From: Cochliopodium minus | Lineage: Eukaryota > Discosea > Himatismenida > Cochliopodiidae | DNA length: 64,000 bases | Direction: 5' to 3' | NCBI GenBank assembly: GCA_024220525.1 | Contig: JAMYWO010000152.1 | Coordinates: forward strand, 32,989-96,988 | The notes under the pieces: generated by a model | Database searches by the model: none | The model's input: the letters and a program-made list of their open reading frames with translations, nothing else | Told to the model about the DNA's origin: nothing | In this document: positions 24,561 through 36,714 of the stretch, piece after piece | Layout: each line of letters starts with the position of its first letter | How positions within the stretch are numbered: position 1 is the stretch's first letter | Translations under genes and position numbers: made by a program

Positions 24561-27500
24561 AATGAAGATAACTAAGATCTCCAACAAGAAATTACTCATT
24601 AGAGATCTATTCAAGTCAAAGCACATTTCATTTCCATTATATAAGCAAACATTTTTCTACATCAAAAAAAATCACTTCCATAACACAAATAAAAGCAACA
24701 AATTAGAAAAGGTTACAAAATATAAACCTCTTCAAAAAATAAAAGCAAATATAAATATTATAAACGTCAAAATTTCAAATAATTCATTTTCAAATAATTC
24801 ATTTTCAAATATATTAAAAAGGAAAATTTTATTGTTGAAAAATAATACATAATTGAATCATATTAGGTGTTTATAATATTTATGTTTAGGGAATTGTTTC
24901 GGATGATGTAAAAAAAAAATTTATAGATAAAGAAGTACAAATATTATCAGATTTGGAACAAACATTGAGGAAATTAAAAGCAGATCCAGAAGATTTGAAT
25001 TTCCTTAAAGATTCACAAGAACAATTGAAAGAATTATTCATGTTGGTGATAGTGGGAGAGTTCAATAGTGGTAAAAGTAGCTTTATAAATGCATTGTTGG
25101 GAGATAAATATCTTGATCATGGAGTTACACCAACCACATCAAAAATAAACGTAATAAAATTTGGAAATAAGAGTGATAATTTTGCAAATCAAGATATTTT
25201 GAAACTTCATTTTCCTATTCCATGGTTGAATGATATCAATGTTGTAGATACTCCTGGTAAAAATAAAATAAATCTACAAATAAATAAGCATCAATTAATT
25301 TCTTATGAATTCTTATTTGAAGATTATCATTTGGTTTTAAAATATATTTATAATCTTAATCTATCAATCTTACAATAAATTGGGATTTAGTTTAATTAGC
25401 ACTCTAAATAACAAAATAAAATTATTCAGTGCATACTTTTCAAAACTTTAATATTTATGTATTATACTTTTATGAATTTAAATATTTTCTTTTAAAATTT
25501 CTTCAAAAAATACTTTTTACTTCAAAAATTACCTTTTTACATCAAAAAATTAATATTTTTATCAACAAAAGGAACAAATGCAATCTTCCAAGAACATCAA
25601 CTTATCACCGAACACTTCATTCCCAGAAGTGACCTGATTCTATTCGTCACATCAAGTGACAGAGCCTTCTCTGAAAGTGAAAAGACTTTTTTCAAAAACA
25701 TAGAGAAGTGGGGAAAAAAGATCATTGTGATCGTTTCCAAAATTGACGCTTTGGAAGATGACAAAGAAATAGATGAGGTGGTCGCCTTTGTGAAAACTAA
25801 CATAAAGAATTTTTTCAATATTCAAGCTGAAGTATTTCCTGTATCTTCGAAACTGTAAAAGAGATTATTATTTTTATTAATATCTTTATTTTTTTATATT
25901 TATTTAAATTATTTTTTTTTTTACTATTTAATTTTATTTTTCATTTTTCTTTTATCTCAAATATTATTTTTATTTTTATTTTGTTTTTATTTTTATTTTT
26001 ATTTTTATTTTCATTTTCATTTTTATTTTTATTTAATTTTTTTATTTCTATTTTTTTATTTTTATTTTTATTTTTATTTTTATTTTTATTTTTATTTTTA
26101 TTTTTATTTTTATTTTTATTTTTATTTTTTGTTTTATTTTTATTTCTATTTTTTTAGTGCTCTAAGATCTAAGTTGAAAGGAATAAAAGAAGAAGAATGG
26201 AAAAAAAGTCGTTTCGAAACACTAGAAAACTTTATTTTGGGGACTCTTGGCTCAAACGAGAAGATGAACCTCAAATTAAAGAACCCTCTCGGAATAAGCA
26301 TCCACACCATCTCCAAGTATCTCAGCTACATTCAAAACAAATGCGATGTTCTCAAAAAAGATCAAGCTGTGATCGATAATGTCAACAACCAACTTAACAC
26401 CTATCATGATGAAACTAAAAAAGGTGAAAAACATTTTTTGAATAATTTGTTTTTATGTTTTATTGTTTTAAAATTTTTTTTTTTTTTTATTTTGAAAATG
26501 TTATAATTTCATTTAAAATTAATTTATTTTTTTATTACTTTATTTTCCTAAATTTAGAGTTTTTTTATTTCATTTCTTGTTTTTTTATTTTTTTATTTTA
26601 ATCTATTATTTAAATTTATTATTTAAAATCTTTTTTATGTGAAACAAAAGATGATCCAATTAAAATAATTTCAATTTAAAATTAGAATTTTTTCATCTTT
26701 TGATTGAATAATTTTTTTATTTTTTATTTTTTTGTTTTAGATTTTTTTTTTATTTTTTTTTGTTTTAGATTTCCTTTTGCAACAAGAAAAAATTGAGAAC
26801 ATTTTGCTGAGGCTCCAAAAAAGAGGACATGACTTCTTGGACGAAAAGCTCCGCATCACCAACGCCATCAACCTCTTCCAAAAAGACAAGATTAAAAGAG
26901 AATTCGAAGAAAATGTCATAGGAAATGTCTCTGTGGACATTGAAAGAATGGTAAGCAAAAATTTAAAAATTTAAAAAAAATTATTTTCTTTTTAATTTCT
27001 TTTTTTTTATTTATTTTTATTAATTTTATTTTTTCTTTTTTTGATAATTTATTTCTTTTTATTTTTTATTTTTTTATTTTTTGATTTTATTTATTATATT
27101 ATTTTTGATAGTTATTCATTTTTTTTTATTTTTTTATTTTTATTTTTTTGACATTTCATTTTTTTAATATTTCATTATTTTTATTTTTATTTTTTTATTT
27201 TTTTATTTTTATTTAAAAATAAAATATTTTTATTTATATTTATTTTTGATATTTCATTTTTTTGATATTTATATATTTTTATTTTTATTTTTATTTATTT
27301 TTTTTTCATTTTGGTAGGTTTCTGATGTTATAGATTGGGTTCTTTCTAGAAACAAGAGCCAATTTAACAACATCGTCCATTATTTGCAAAACAACATCGC
27401 TCAATCCTCTGATCAAATGATAGGAAGAGTCAACACCGAATTTATTAGAGACAGGTTACTTAATTATTTTTAATTTTTTAATTTAAAATTTTATTTTTAT

Positions 27501-28555
27501 TTTTTCAATTTTTTAATTTTATTTTTAAATTATTTTTATTTTTTTTGGATTTATTTTTTAATTTTTTTTTTAATAGAAAAGACTTGGTTTCTACTTTTGG
27601 TTCAGAAACTCACAACGTAGTCGCCAGCTTTGACAAGGCTAAGGAATCCCAAAAACTTTCAGAAGCAGTTCAAAGCGCCATCTTTAAAACTCTTGCCTTG
27701 GAAGTTGGAGCAGTAGGTAAAAAAAATTTTAAAATAATTTTTTTGTAATTTTATTTAATTGTATTTTTTAATGAGTATTTTTTAATGATTATTTTACGTA
27801 ATTTTTGAAAGTATTTAATCATAATTTATTTTTATTTTTCTTTATTTTATTGTTATTTTTTTCATAAATTTTATTTCAATTTTATTTTTAAAATTTATTT
27901 TTTGTTTTTTATTTTTTTGTTTATTATTTTTTTATTTTTCTAAATTTCTCACAGTGATTTTACTTATTAAAGGGTTGGGACTGACTGCAGCAATGACAGC
28001 ATCATTGTTCGACATCACAGGCCTCACCGCTCTCGGAACTTTCGCAGCAGGTCTCGGCTTCCTCCCTTACCAGAAACTCGCCTCCAAAAAGGAATTTTCT
28101 AAACGCATCGAAGAACTTCGCCAAGAGCTCACCCGAACCGTCCAGTATCATTTTGACAAAGAATTGGACGGAAATATTGCTAACATCAGATCTTCTATCA
28201 GTCCTTTTACTTTGTACAGGTTGAAATATTTTTATTTTTGATTTTATTTGTTATTTTTCTTTAAATTTTTATTTAGACTTTTTAATTTTTTGTTTAATTT
28301 TTTATTTCTTTAGACTTTTTTAATTTTTAATTTTATTTTTAATTTTATTCATCTTTATTTTGAATTTAATTTAATTATCTTTATTCATCTTTATTTTTCT
28401 TTAACTTCTATTTGTTTACTTTTATTTAATTTTTATTTTGTTTCAGTAAAACAGAACTTGAGATAACTAACTTGTCAAAGCTTAATCTTGAGAAGTGTTC
28501 AGGAGAAATTGCTTCCCTCCAAAAAGAGATTGATAGACAATTCCCTTTCATATAA
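24561..28555 (+). CDS. FZL-like dynamin-family GTPase, probably organellar
   Basis: Membrane-remodelling GTPase of the bacterial dynamin-like/FZL type. The N-terminal 90 or so residues are Lys/Asn-rich without acidic residues, like a targeting peptide; the junction to the next exon (24890) is unresolved. Firm exons: 24890-25256, 25572-25854, 26158-26423, 26769-26950, 27318-27454, 27577-27716, 27955-28219 and 28447-28555. G1 is GEFNSGKSS, the G2 Thr lies in HGVTPTTSKIN, and G3 is DTPG. G4 is SKID, where Ser replaces the usual Asn, and G5 is near PVSSKL. Helical stalk segments follow. A hydrophobic paddle-like stretch (GLGLTAAMTASLFDITGLTA) lies near the C-terminus, as in FZL, then a coiled coil. 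It may act in mitochondrial fusion or membrane dynamics; location is inferred. Confidence 0.85.
26040..26135. repeat. TTTTTA microsatellite in intron
   Basis: A long run of TTTTTA-type units in an intron of the GTPase gene (25855-26157). Similar T/A hexamer runs occur at 62545-62645. They are typical of the intronic low complexity of this genome. Confidence 0.85.
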
Positions 28556-28676
28556 ATACACCAAGTTTAAACCGAAAACCAAATAAAATATTTAAAACCT
28601 CAAAAAAAAAGGAAAGCAAATCTTTTATTATTTAATTTTATCTATTCGTTTTTAAAAAAAAAAATAAAATAAAAAA

Positions 28677-29476
28677 ATGGAAAATAAAAATGAAGAATAT
28701 TTTAAATGGATTAAAGAATCTGTAACTCATATTCCATAATACTCTCATAACATCTCTTTCAAATTAATCCAAATAATTCTTCAAAAAAAATATCTTTATA
28801 GGTAAACAAAAGCAAAGAGGGAAATCTTGATCTGAATTGTCATGATATTGGTGATGAAGAAATGAAGTTTCTCTGCGAATATCTCAAAGAATCCAATCCC
28901 AATTTGACACACATTGGTAAAAAAATATATTAAGAAAAGAATACAAACTTATATTATCAATATGGAATGATATATAGATCTTGGGGGAAACGATATAGGT
29001 GATTTGGAAATCAAATTTTTTTTTAAAGCAGATTTATATTTATTTTTTTATATATTCACCTTGTATACTTGTGATTCAGGAAATGATGGATGTGAATACT
29101 TGATAGAATATCTAAAAACAAGCAATAATATACAAAAAATAAATTTGGGATGGAATCAAATAAAGTAAAAAAAAAAAAAAGAAAAAAAAATAAAAAAGAA
29201 AAAACAAAAAAATAAATCTGATTTAGTGATGATCCAATAAAAAATTTGAGTGAATTGCTTTTGGATAATCAAGTAATAACTTCTTTAGATTTGAGTAAAA
29301 ACCAGATAGGAGACGAGGGAGCAAAACATTTGTCAGAGGTGGTAAAAGCGAACAAAACGTTGAGCAGTTTGGATGTAAGTTTTAACAAGATAGGACATGA
29401 AGGGAGGGAATGGTTGGCAGAAGCCAAAAAAGAAAGTGAAACACTAAAAATTTTAAAATATCAAAGTCATTATTAA
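28677..29476 (+). CDS. Small ribonuclease-inhibitor-type LRR protein
   Basis: Exons 28677-28721, 28802-28916, 28978-28998, 29080-29164 and 29227-29476, all in phase; about 171 residues. It has leucine-rich repeats of the RI type: LDLNCHDIGDEEMKFLCEYL, then IDLGGNDIG, INLGWNQIK, LDLSKNQIGDEGAKHLSEV and LDVSFNKIGHEGREWLAEA. There is no signal peptide or other domain. Such short RI-LRR proteins are common in amoebae and usually have no assigned function. One exon is only 21 bases long and encodes the turn of one repeat. Confidence 0.85.
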
Positions 29477-29584
29477 AATAAATTTGGAAAAAAAAAATTT
29501 ATTGTTTGTGAATCATCTTTTAAAGGAAAAAAAAATTATTTTTATTTTTTTAAGTTTATTTTAAACAAAAAAAAAAAGAAAATT

Positions 29585-31039
29585 TTAAGCGTGGAAAAAA
29601 AACTCTTTCTTATTGTTTCCTCCTCTTCTATGTTGTTGTGAATAATCCTCAGAATATCTGTCATCATATCTATGTCTTTCTCTCTGTTTATTGCTGCGGT
29701 GTTTATCGGTGGAAATTTCGCTGAAACTGTCGTTGGAAAGATCTACGTGTTTTTGGTGGCTGTGTNNNNNNNNNNNNNNNNNNNNNNNNNNNNNNNNNNN
29801 NNNNNNNNNNNNNNNNNNNNNNNNNNNNNNNNNNNNNNNNNNNNNNNNNNNNNNNNNNNNNNNNNTATTGCTGCGGTGTTTATCGGTGGAAATTTCGCTG
29901 AAACTGTCGTTGGAAAGATCTACGTGTTTTTGGTGGCTGTGTCTTCCTTGGCGTGAATGGTGTTGTCTGTCTTGTGTAAACTCTCTGCTCTTGGAGTCGT
30001 TTGAATCAGAATATCTTTCAATTTTGTATCCATCCCTTTTGTTTCTAATTTTAAAAAAAAAAATGGTAAAATTTCTGTATAACATAGGGGGATATCCAGA
30101 CACATATTTTTAACAGATAAAAAAAAATCATTCATCTCTATATTGGAGATATCTTCTAATATACAATTGATATTTACATACAGTGTATGGTGATTCGCAT
30201 AATTATGAAAGTTATTTTTCCTTATGAATTTAATAAAAAAGACACTCTTTTGATATTTGTTCTAAATAATATATTTGTTTATTTTTATCTTATATCTTGT
30301 ATTATTTGCATCTTACATGAAGTAATGTTATATTTCTTTTATATTCATGTCATTTTATTGCTTTATTTTTTTTTTTTTAATATTATTCAAATATTTACCT
30401 ATTGCTTGAATGATGATGCGTTCCAGAGGAAGTTGTCTCAGTAAAATATTGATTTGAATGATTTTTGCCACCAGAACTTTTATTTCCTCTGTATTCATCT
30501 TCACCATAAACTACATTCACCAATGGATGTTTTCCACGTCTAATTCTCTCTTCAGAATGTCCCTCCTTCTCATAGACAGAATCTTCTCTTGAAGAATAAG
30601 CATTCTCATATCTATATCTCTTCTCAGAGGAATCTCCCATCTCTGTTGGATAGTAATCTTCAGATGTTGTATCGAGAACTTTTGCTGAATATCTCTCTTG
30701 AAGATATTCTCGATCATATTTTCCCTCCCCTTTTTTTTTTCTTGATGATTGTTTATGAAATACTTCATCCCCATCAGGATAATACTAATTTGTGTATTAG
30801 ACTTTTAAATTTGATTTATGATGAAAGAATAAAAGTGTTATATAAATTAATAGCCTATTTATTTTCTTTATTAAAGAATTTTTTACCTGCGAAGGGAATT
30901 CAAATTCAGGATGGCACTTATTTGATTTCAAAAATTTTGTTTTATTTAGGTACTTTTATAAATATTAATATTTTACTGGATGTTCTTTATATGTGTATCC
31001 TTGCCAAACGTATGGTCTTCCAAAATCCTGAATTTTCAT
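29585..31039 (-). CDS. Charged low-complexity protein with internal repeat; contains an assembly gap
   Basis: Exons 30977-31039, 30887-30952, 30399-30784 and 29585-30044, in phase. The N-terminus (MKIQDFGRPYVWQGYTYKEH, then KCHPEFEFPSQYYPDGDEVF) looks ordered and may be a small domain I do not recognise. The rest is disordered and rich in Ser, Arg, His, Glu and Tyr (for example SEERIRRGKHPLVNVVYGED). Near the C-terminus the block HSHQKHVDLSNDSFSEISTD...KHRSN occurs on both sides of a 100-N gap, so the gap lies in a tandem repeat of unknown copy number. The protein ends in FFFHA. A nuclear or RNA-binding role is possible from composition only. Confidence 0.7.
29766..29865. other. 100-N assembly gap inside a repeat
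   Basis: Exactly 100 Ns, a usual placeholder for a gap of unknown length. The roughly 80 bases to the left (29688-29765) and right (29866-29942) are near-identical, so the assembler probably failed in a tandem array. Confidence 0.95.
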
Positions 31040-31187
31040 ATGTTATTTAAAAAATCATTTTTTTTTAATGCACTATAAAAATATTTTACTTCTTTTCTAA
31101 ACCATTTTCTCAATCTATACATTATTTTTTTTTTTTTTTTCAAATATAACTCTTCATTTCAAAAAATAAAAATAAAATAAAAAAAAG

Positions 31188-31754
31188 ATGAGTGAAGTCA
31201 TTGATATTCAAAAATTTATTCAACAACAAAACTTAATAAACTTAGTATTTGAAGAAAATAAAATTAAGCAAGAAATTGAAATAGAAAATCTCAAAAAAAA
31301 TTTAAACCAACTCCAATCTGATATTTCTAAACTCCAGAATGAAAACTCAGAAAAAACTAAGGAAATAGAAAGACTTCTCAAAGAAAATGAAGAAAAAGAA
31401 GAAAGTATTAATCAACAAAATAATCAGATTGATCAACAAAAAGGCACAATTGATGAGCAAAATAATCTCCTAAAAAAACTTCAAGAAGAAAATAATCAAC
31501 AAAAAAATCAGATTGGAAACCTAGAAAAAGAAAATCAAGAACTCAAAGGAAATGATGGTGGATTGGAAAACATGCAACTAGAACCAAAAGATCCAAATGT
31601 TCTTCAACTAGATGAACTAAAAACTGAAATTACTAGAATGGAAAAAGAGTTGGAAGCTTATAAAAGAGTACAAAGAATAAAACTAAAAGATTTAAGAAAA
31701 GAAAATTTTAAAAAGGGATTCTTTAAAGTTTTCTTTTTTTTAAAAACAAATTAA
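31188..31754 (+). CDS. Coiled-coil protein
   Basis: Intronless, 188 residues. Residues about 20-175 form a heptad-rich coiled coil with many Gln, Asn, Glu and Lys (for example QQNNQIDQQKGTIDEQNN). The segment DGGLENMQLEPKDPNVLQ resembles DGLEHKQMEIKDPTLNEM of the next gene, which suggests a tandem duplication. The C-terminus ends in a basic and then hydrophobic run (FFKVFFFLKTN). The gene has an A-tract before the ATG. Function unknown. Confidence 0.75.
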   Translation: MSEVIDIQKFIQQQNLINLVFEENKIKQEIEIENLKKNLNQLQSDISKLQNENSEKTKEIERLLKENEEKEESINQQNNQIDQQKGTIDEQNNLLKKLQEENNQQKNQIGNLEKENQELKGNDGGLENMQLEPKDPNVLQLDELKTEITRMEKELEAYKRVQRIKLKDLRKENFKKGFFKVFFFLKTN

Positions 31755-31854
31755 TTAAAGATTTTTTTTCTGATTTTCCAAAATTTTTTTATGGCCTTTC
31801 ATTTCATAAAATAAAAATCATTTTTCTTTCTGTTCTCAAAATAAAAAAAAAAAG

Positions 31855-32334
31855 ATGGATAAGGACAACCAAATGAATGAATTTCAATTGTTAAACGACT
31901 CAGAATTTGATAGAAAAATAGAAAAAGAAAAACAGAAACATTTGAACCTAAATGAGACGAAAGAATTTCTAAGAAATAATGATGATTCTGAATTTGAAAA
32001 AAAATTTACATGCTTTCTTATTGATAAAGTCAAGCAACTAGAAATAGAAAATAATCTCCTAAAAAACATATTGAATCTCTGGAAAAAAAAAATCAAGAAC
32101 CCACAAAAAGATGGATTGGAACACAAACAAATGGAAATTAAAGATCCAACATTGAATGAAATGGTAGAATGTAACATTTTTGCTCATAAAAAAACAGTTA
32201 ATTCTTTAATAATATTGACTGTTGTTCTTGGAAGTATAATCTGTATACAAAATGGAAGAAAATGCTCCAATTGGCTATCAAAATTGCAAGATAAAATTAC
32301 GAATTTTTATCAGAGTTTTATTATTCAAATATAA
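31855..32334 (+). CDS. Coiled-coil protein with C-terminal membrane span
   Basis: Intronless, 159 residues, about 100 bases after the previous gene and in the same direction. The N-terminal half is charged and helical. The segment DGLEHKQMEIKDPTLNEM is shared in diverged form with the upstream neighbour. A single hydrophobic span (about residues 119-137, SLIILTVVLGSIICI) near the C-terminus suggests a tail-anchored or single-pass protein. I do not recognise the family. Confidence 0.75.
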   Translation: MDKDNQMNEFQLLNDSEFDRKIEKEKQKHLNLNETKEFLRNNDDSEFEKKFTCFLIDKVKQLEIENNLLKNILNLWKKKIKNPQKDGLEHKQMEIKDPTLNEMVECNIFAHKKTVNSLIILTVVLGSIICIQNGRKCSNWLSKLQDKITNFYQSFIIQI

Positions 32335-32409
32335 ATTAGACATGTCCAAAAATTAAACTTTGTTGAACATCTAAATATAAATTAAAAAAAAATATTTCTC
32401 TTTGATTTT

Positions 32410-35400
32410 TTATTTTTTGAGATTTTTTTCGAATTGATTCCAATACTTTAGAAACTTTTGAGAGGGCATATGACAAAGCAAATTCTCAACAAAAACATAA
32501 TCGTTTTGAGATCTCTTCATGTAAAAGAAAAGAGCCTCAAACTCTGTCCTCTTTGCCTCTTCGCTGAAAAATTTTTCGTCAGAAATATCTTTAATCTTCC
32601 TCCAATTCTCCTCAATGGGTAAAACAAAAGAGTTGAACTTGTTGCGTACACGAGTCATGTGTTCTTTCCATTTGGGGAAATATGCTTTGAAGGTTTCTTC
32701 TAGTCCGTATCTTATTGTATTAAGAAGAATGAGATCATCAAAATTTTCCATTCTTATATTTATTGGTCCAAATCCCTGAAAAAAATAATTGAATAAATAT
32801 ATTAAAAAATATTAATAAAAAATTAAATTATTTACAAAATCATATTCAAATGTAAGTAAATTTATAAAATTTTCTTAATAATAAAAAATTTTCAATTAAA
32901 ATTTTGTTAAAAAAATCATATGAATAAAAAATAATTGAATAAAAAATATTAAAACGATAAATTAATGAAAAATATTCAAACGTAAGTAAATTTAAAAATT
33001 TTCTTAATAAAAAATTGTATTTTAAAATCTAACTAATAAAAAATTTTGTTGAAAAAAAAAAGTATAAAAAATAATTGAAAAAAAAAGTTACTTTGGACAT
33101 GAATCCCAAAGAAATTTTGACTGAAAAAAAAAACTTGGAGAGAAAAAACACTCTGTTCTTGTTCTCGTCGCACAGAACAAACCCAGGTAAAGAAAATGGA
33201 TTGTTCATAATGGATAATTCCTTTTCTATTTTTTCTATTGAATCCAATGCTGGAAATATTTTTGGAGTTGACCTAAAATTAAATTTTAATATTTCATTAT
33301 TTTTAAAAAATAATTTTTTATTTATTTTTTATTTTTTATCTTATCCAAAAAATATAAAAAAAAATTTTATTCAATTTAATTTTTTTTCATTGAAAAAATA
33401 GTTTAATTATATATTCTCTTTTGATTTTTCCTTTTTGAAATTATTTTGCAGCTTTAAACTGCTTTTAATTGATTATTTCTATTTTATTGATTTAATTTTA
33501 GATTTAATTTAATTTATTTTAATTTCAATTTTTAATTTAATTTATTTTAATTTTAATTTAAAGTTTTTAAATTTAATTTATTTTAATTTCAATTTTTTTT
33601 TTAGATAATTTTTATTATTTTTTTACCATCCATGTTCTTTTGCTATTTCTTCGAGGGAATTTTCTTCTTGCAGTGTTTGGAGGTTGTTGGCACAAATCAA
33701 AATGAATTCTTCTTTTTTGTAAGAAACTACCTTTCTCATCTCTGGTGTTACAAATTGAAAAACAAAGCACCTTTAAATTATTGAAAAGAAAAATAAAAAA
33801 TAAAAAAATAAAAAAAATAAAAAAAATAAAAAAAATAAAAATAAAATATAGAAAAATAAAAAATAAAAAATAAATAATAAAAAATATATAAAAATGACAA
33901 AATGACATAAATAAGAAAATAAAAAAAATAAAAAAATAATAAATAATGAAAATTATAAAATGACATAAATAAAAAATAAAAATAAAATGAAATAAAAACA
34001 AAAAAATATAAAAATAATGAAAATTATAAAATGACATAAATAAATAAAATGAAATAAAAATAAAAAAATAAAAAATTAATAATAAAATAAAATAAAAAAT
34101 AAAAAGGTTTTTACAAGTTTGTGTTAGTTGGCATTTTGTATTTTCTTTCATTGTATATTTTCCAAAATTTAGTTTCTAGAGGAACATTCGTGGGCAAACC
34201 GTTCAAATCTATAAAACAAACCTAAAATGAATAAAAATAAAATAAAAATAAAAAAAATAAATAATAAAAATAAACATCAAAATAAAAATGAAAACAAAAT
34301 TATTAAAAAAAAATTTCTAAATTATTAAAAAAAAAATTAAAAAAAAATTAAAAAAAATTTTGTTTTACACCCTCTTTCCCACAAGGAATTCTTTTGGAAC
34401 CAACGTGCCATTTCCCTTTGTAATGAAACAATACCAAATGATGCCCGTTTAATTTCTCAGTTACAGTGAAACTCTTGGAAATCTTTTCCTTTCCCTCTTT
34501 GTTCAACAATTCATAGTTCTCCATCTTTCCCTTTTGAAATCCTGAAAAAAAAAACAATTTTAAAAAGAAATAATTTTGAAAAAAAATAAAAAATAAAAAA
34601 TAAAATAAAAAAATAAAAAATAACAATAAAAAAAATGAAAATTTAAAAAATATAAAAAATAAAAAAACGTTAATAAATTTAAAAATATCAACAAAAAAAT
34701 GAAACATATAAATAAAAAATAAAAAAATAAAAAATAAAAAATAACAATAAAAAAAATAAAAATTTAAAAAATATAAAAAAAAATTTTAAAAATATAAAAA
34801 AAATTTACCACAACACACAATGTTGTAATTGTCATCCTCGTCTAAGACTACACCCTCACAAACCCTGGTAATCTCATTGAGAACGCTGAAGTGGTTCAAA
34901 GACAACATGAGCAAGTTCTTGTGAGAAGCACTCCTGCAATAGAAAATCTTGTTGGCGGACAAAAAAGCGGAAATTCCGACCTTTCTAATCTCCTCAACGA
35001 AAGGAAAAGTTTTTCTTTCTGTTTTTTCTGTTGAGATAATCTTGTCTGTTATTTTTGGAGTTAAAAGTTTGACGAGGCAGTTGTTGTTGTGGGTGTGGAG
35101 GTCGTCCATGGAGTAGAAGTCGTAGAATTTGTGGCATTTCTTGAATTTCTTCTCGAGGTTTGTGTATATCAAGTCCACTGAGTCTTTGATGTTCTCCCAT
35201 TGAGACGCTTCTATGTCTCTTATTTCTAAAAATAAATTAAAGTAGTTCAATTTATATAAAAAAAATACTAATCCACTATTTAATCAATAGAAAATTGAAT
35301 TAATTTATTAAAATCGAAGAAAAAAATAAAAATAAAAAAATCTTTTTCTAAAATGAATTTCATGATTTCTGTGAAATACTGAGATTAAATTCTCGCATAT

Positions 35401-36714
35401 TTAGATTAGATTATCTTTTTGGATAATCTATATTATTGGAATGATAACATTTTATGAATGAATTGAAATTAGTCCAAAATAATCCCTTACAGAATTTTAT
35501 TAGAATAAAATTGGGAATGTTTTTGAAAAATAAAAACTTTCTTTTTATAATGGAAATAAATATGAAAAAATTGTCATTACTGTCGAACCAAAGTGAAGTT
35601 GCTTGCCTGAAATCATCAATGCATCCCCTTGTCACTAACTGTTCCCCGAACATTAAATATCTTTTATTTCGATTGGTGTAAATTTTATTGGATTAAAAAA
35701 AAAAAATTTTACCTCAAAGAAAGCCAAACCAATTTTTTTGCCTGAAAAGATAGAAAAAAAAATATTAAAAAAAGAAAAAAAATTTCTTTTTTACCTTATA
35801 AACTTTTCCCTCTCTAAATCTTCTTTTACCATGGTCATATTTCAAACTTTTTATAATAAACATTTTAAAATGATATTAAATATATAATTTCTCTATTAAA
35901 ATTTTTTTTTTTTACCTTGAAGCCCACGTGATTGTCTTTCTCAAAACATCTTCGTCGATTTGGTAATCTATTTTCAACTTTTCTACCAATGTTGCCCACT
36001 TTGGAGTGTACACGCACTCCACTATTGCTATGTGTTGCTCCCTCAACATCAGCATGAAATGTTCCAAATCGAAAAAAGTTCTGAAATAATAATTAAATCG
36101 AAAATAAAGTAAAGAAATGAAACATTTTTTTTATTTTTTTTATAAAAAAAATTTTTTTTGTTTAAAAATGAATTTATTTTTTTTTTAATTTAATCACATT
36201 TTATTTTGAAAACATTTAAAGGAAAGATCAGAAATTTTTCCTTAAGTTATAAAATGGTCATTGGGTTCATAATATGTTGCTTTTTTTATTAACTTTTTTT
36301 TAAAAGTTGTTTACACATTTAAAATATCATCCTCATAGATATCGATATCTCTCACTGGGAAGGGCAGATCAGCAACATAATCATCTTTATCTTGTATGAA
36401 TAGATTTTCTGTTTTGCATTTTGTCACTGCTATGTAATCCCAATCAGAATCTTCCTTTGAATTTCCGTATCTTTTATAAAAATATGGAACATTTGTTAAG
36501 ATATGTTAAAATTGGTGTTTATATTTGATTATACAATCTTGATCCTGTAAGGTATAGATTCAATATCTGGATTATGATGCATTAATATTTTAACATAGGA
36601 GAAAAAAATTAGCAAGTTTTATATATGAACCTTATCTTCTATATTTGGATCGTATTTTTTCTTCAATACATCTAAAATCTCTTCATAAGTATATTTTGAT
36701 TCTTCTTGCTTCAT
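32410..36714 (-). CDS. Predicted nucleotidyltransferase fused to RNA ligase
   Basis: Thirteen exons: 36631-36714, 36535-36566, 36315-36470, 35916-36080, 35795-35846, 35713-35741, 35581-35660, 34809-35225, 34369-34541, 34115-34221, 33627-33770, 33092-33272 and 32410-32775. They add up in phase to 661 residues. Residues about 30-200 resemble the COG3541 nucleotidyltransferases: LTGSRLYGNSKEDSDWDYIAV holds the GS and DxD signature, followed by IVECVYTPKW and YDHGKRRFREGKVYK. The C-terminal part is a T4 Rnl1-like ligase. EGVVLDED comes first, and the nucleotidyl lysine lies in EKLNG (about K368), then GSKR. CFVFQFVTPEMRKVVSY corresponds to motif III/IIIa. Motif IV reads PGFVL where EGxV is usual, and motif V (VKIS) is imperfect. 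It probably modifies or seals RNA ends; the odd motif IV leaves activity uncertain. Confidence 0.82.
33781..34100. repeat. A/T-rich simple repeats in ligase introns
   Basis: AAAATA/AAAAAT-type low-complexity repeats fill the intron between the 33627-33770 and 34115-34221 exons of the ligase gene. They create long spurious Phe/Tyr/Ile-rich open frames on the minus strand. Confidence 0.8.

Noticed and set aside
24384-24575. Short plus-strand frame upstream of the GTPase gene
   Set aside because: Random hydrophobic frame in an AT-rich divergent promoter; the GTPase leader starts at 24561 in another frame.
33615-34151. Phe/Tyr/Ile-rich minus-strand frame of 178 residues
   Set aside because: Mostly intronic A/T microsatellite of the ligase gene read through; only its ends overlap real exons.
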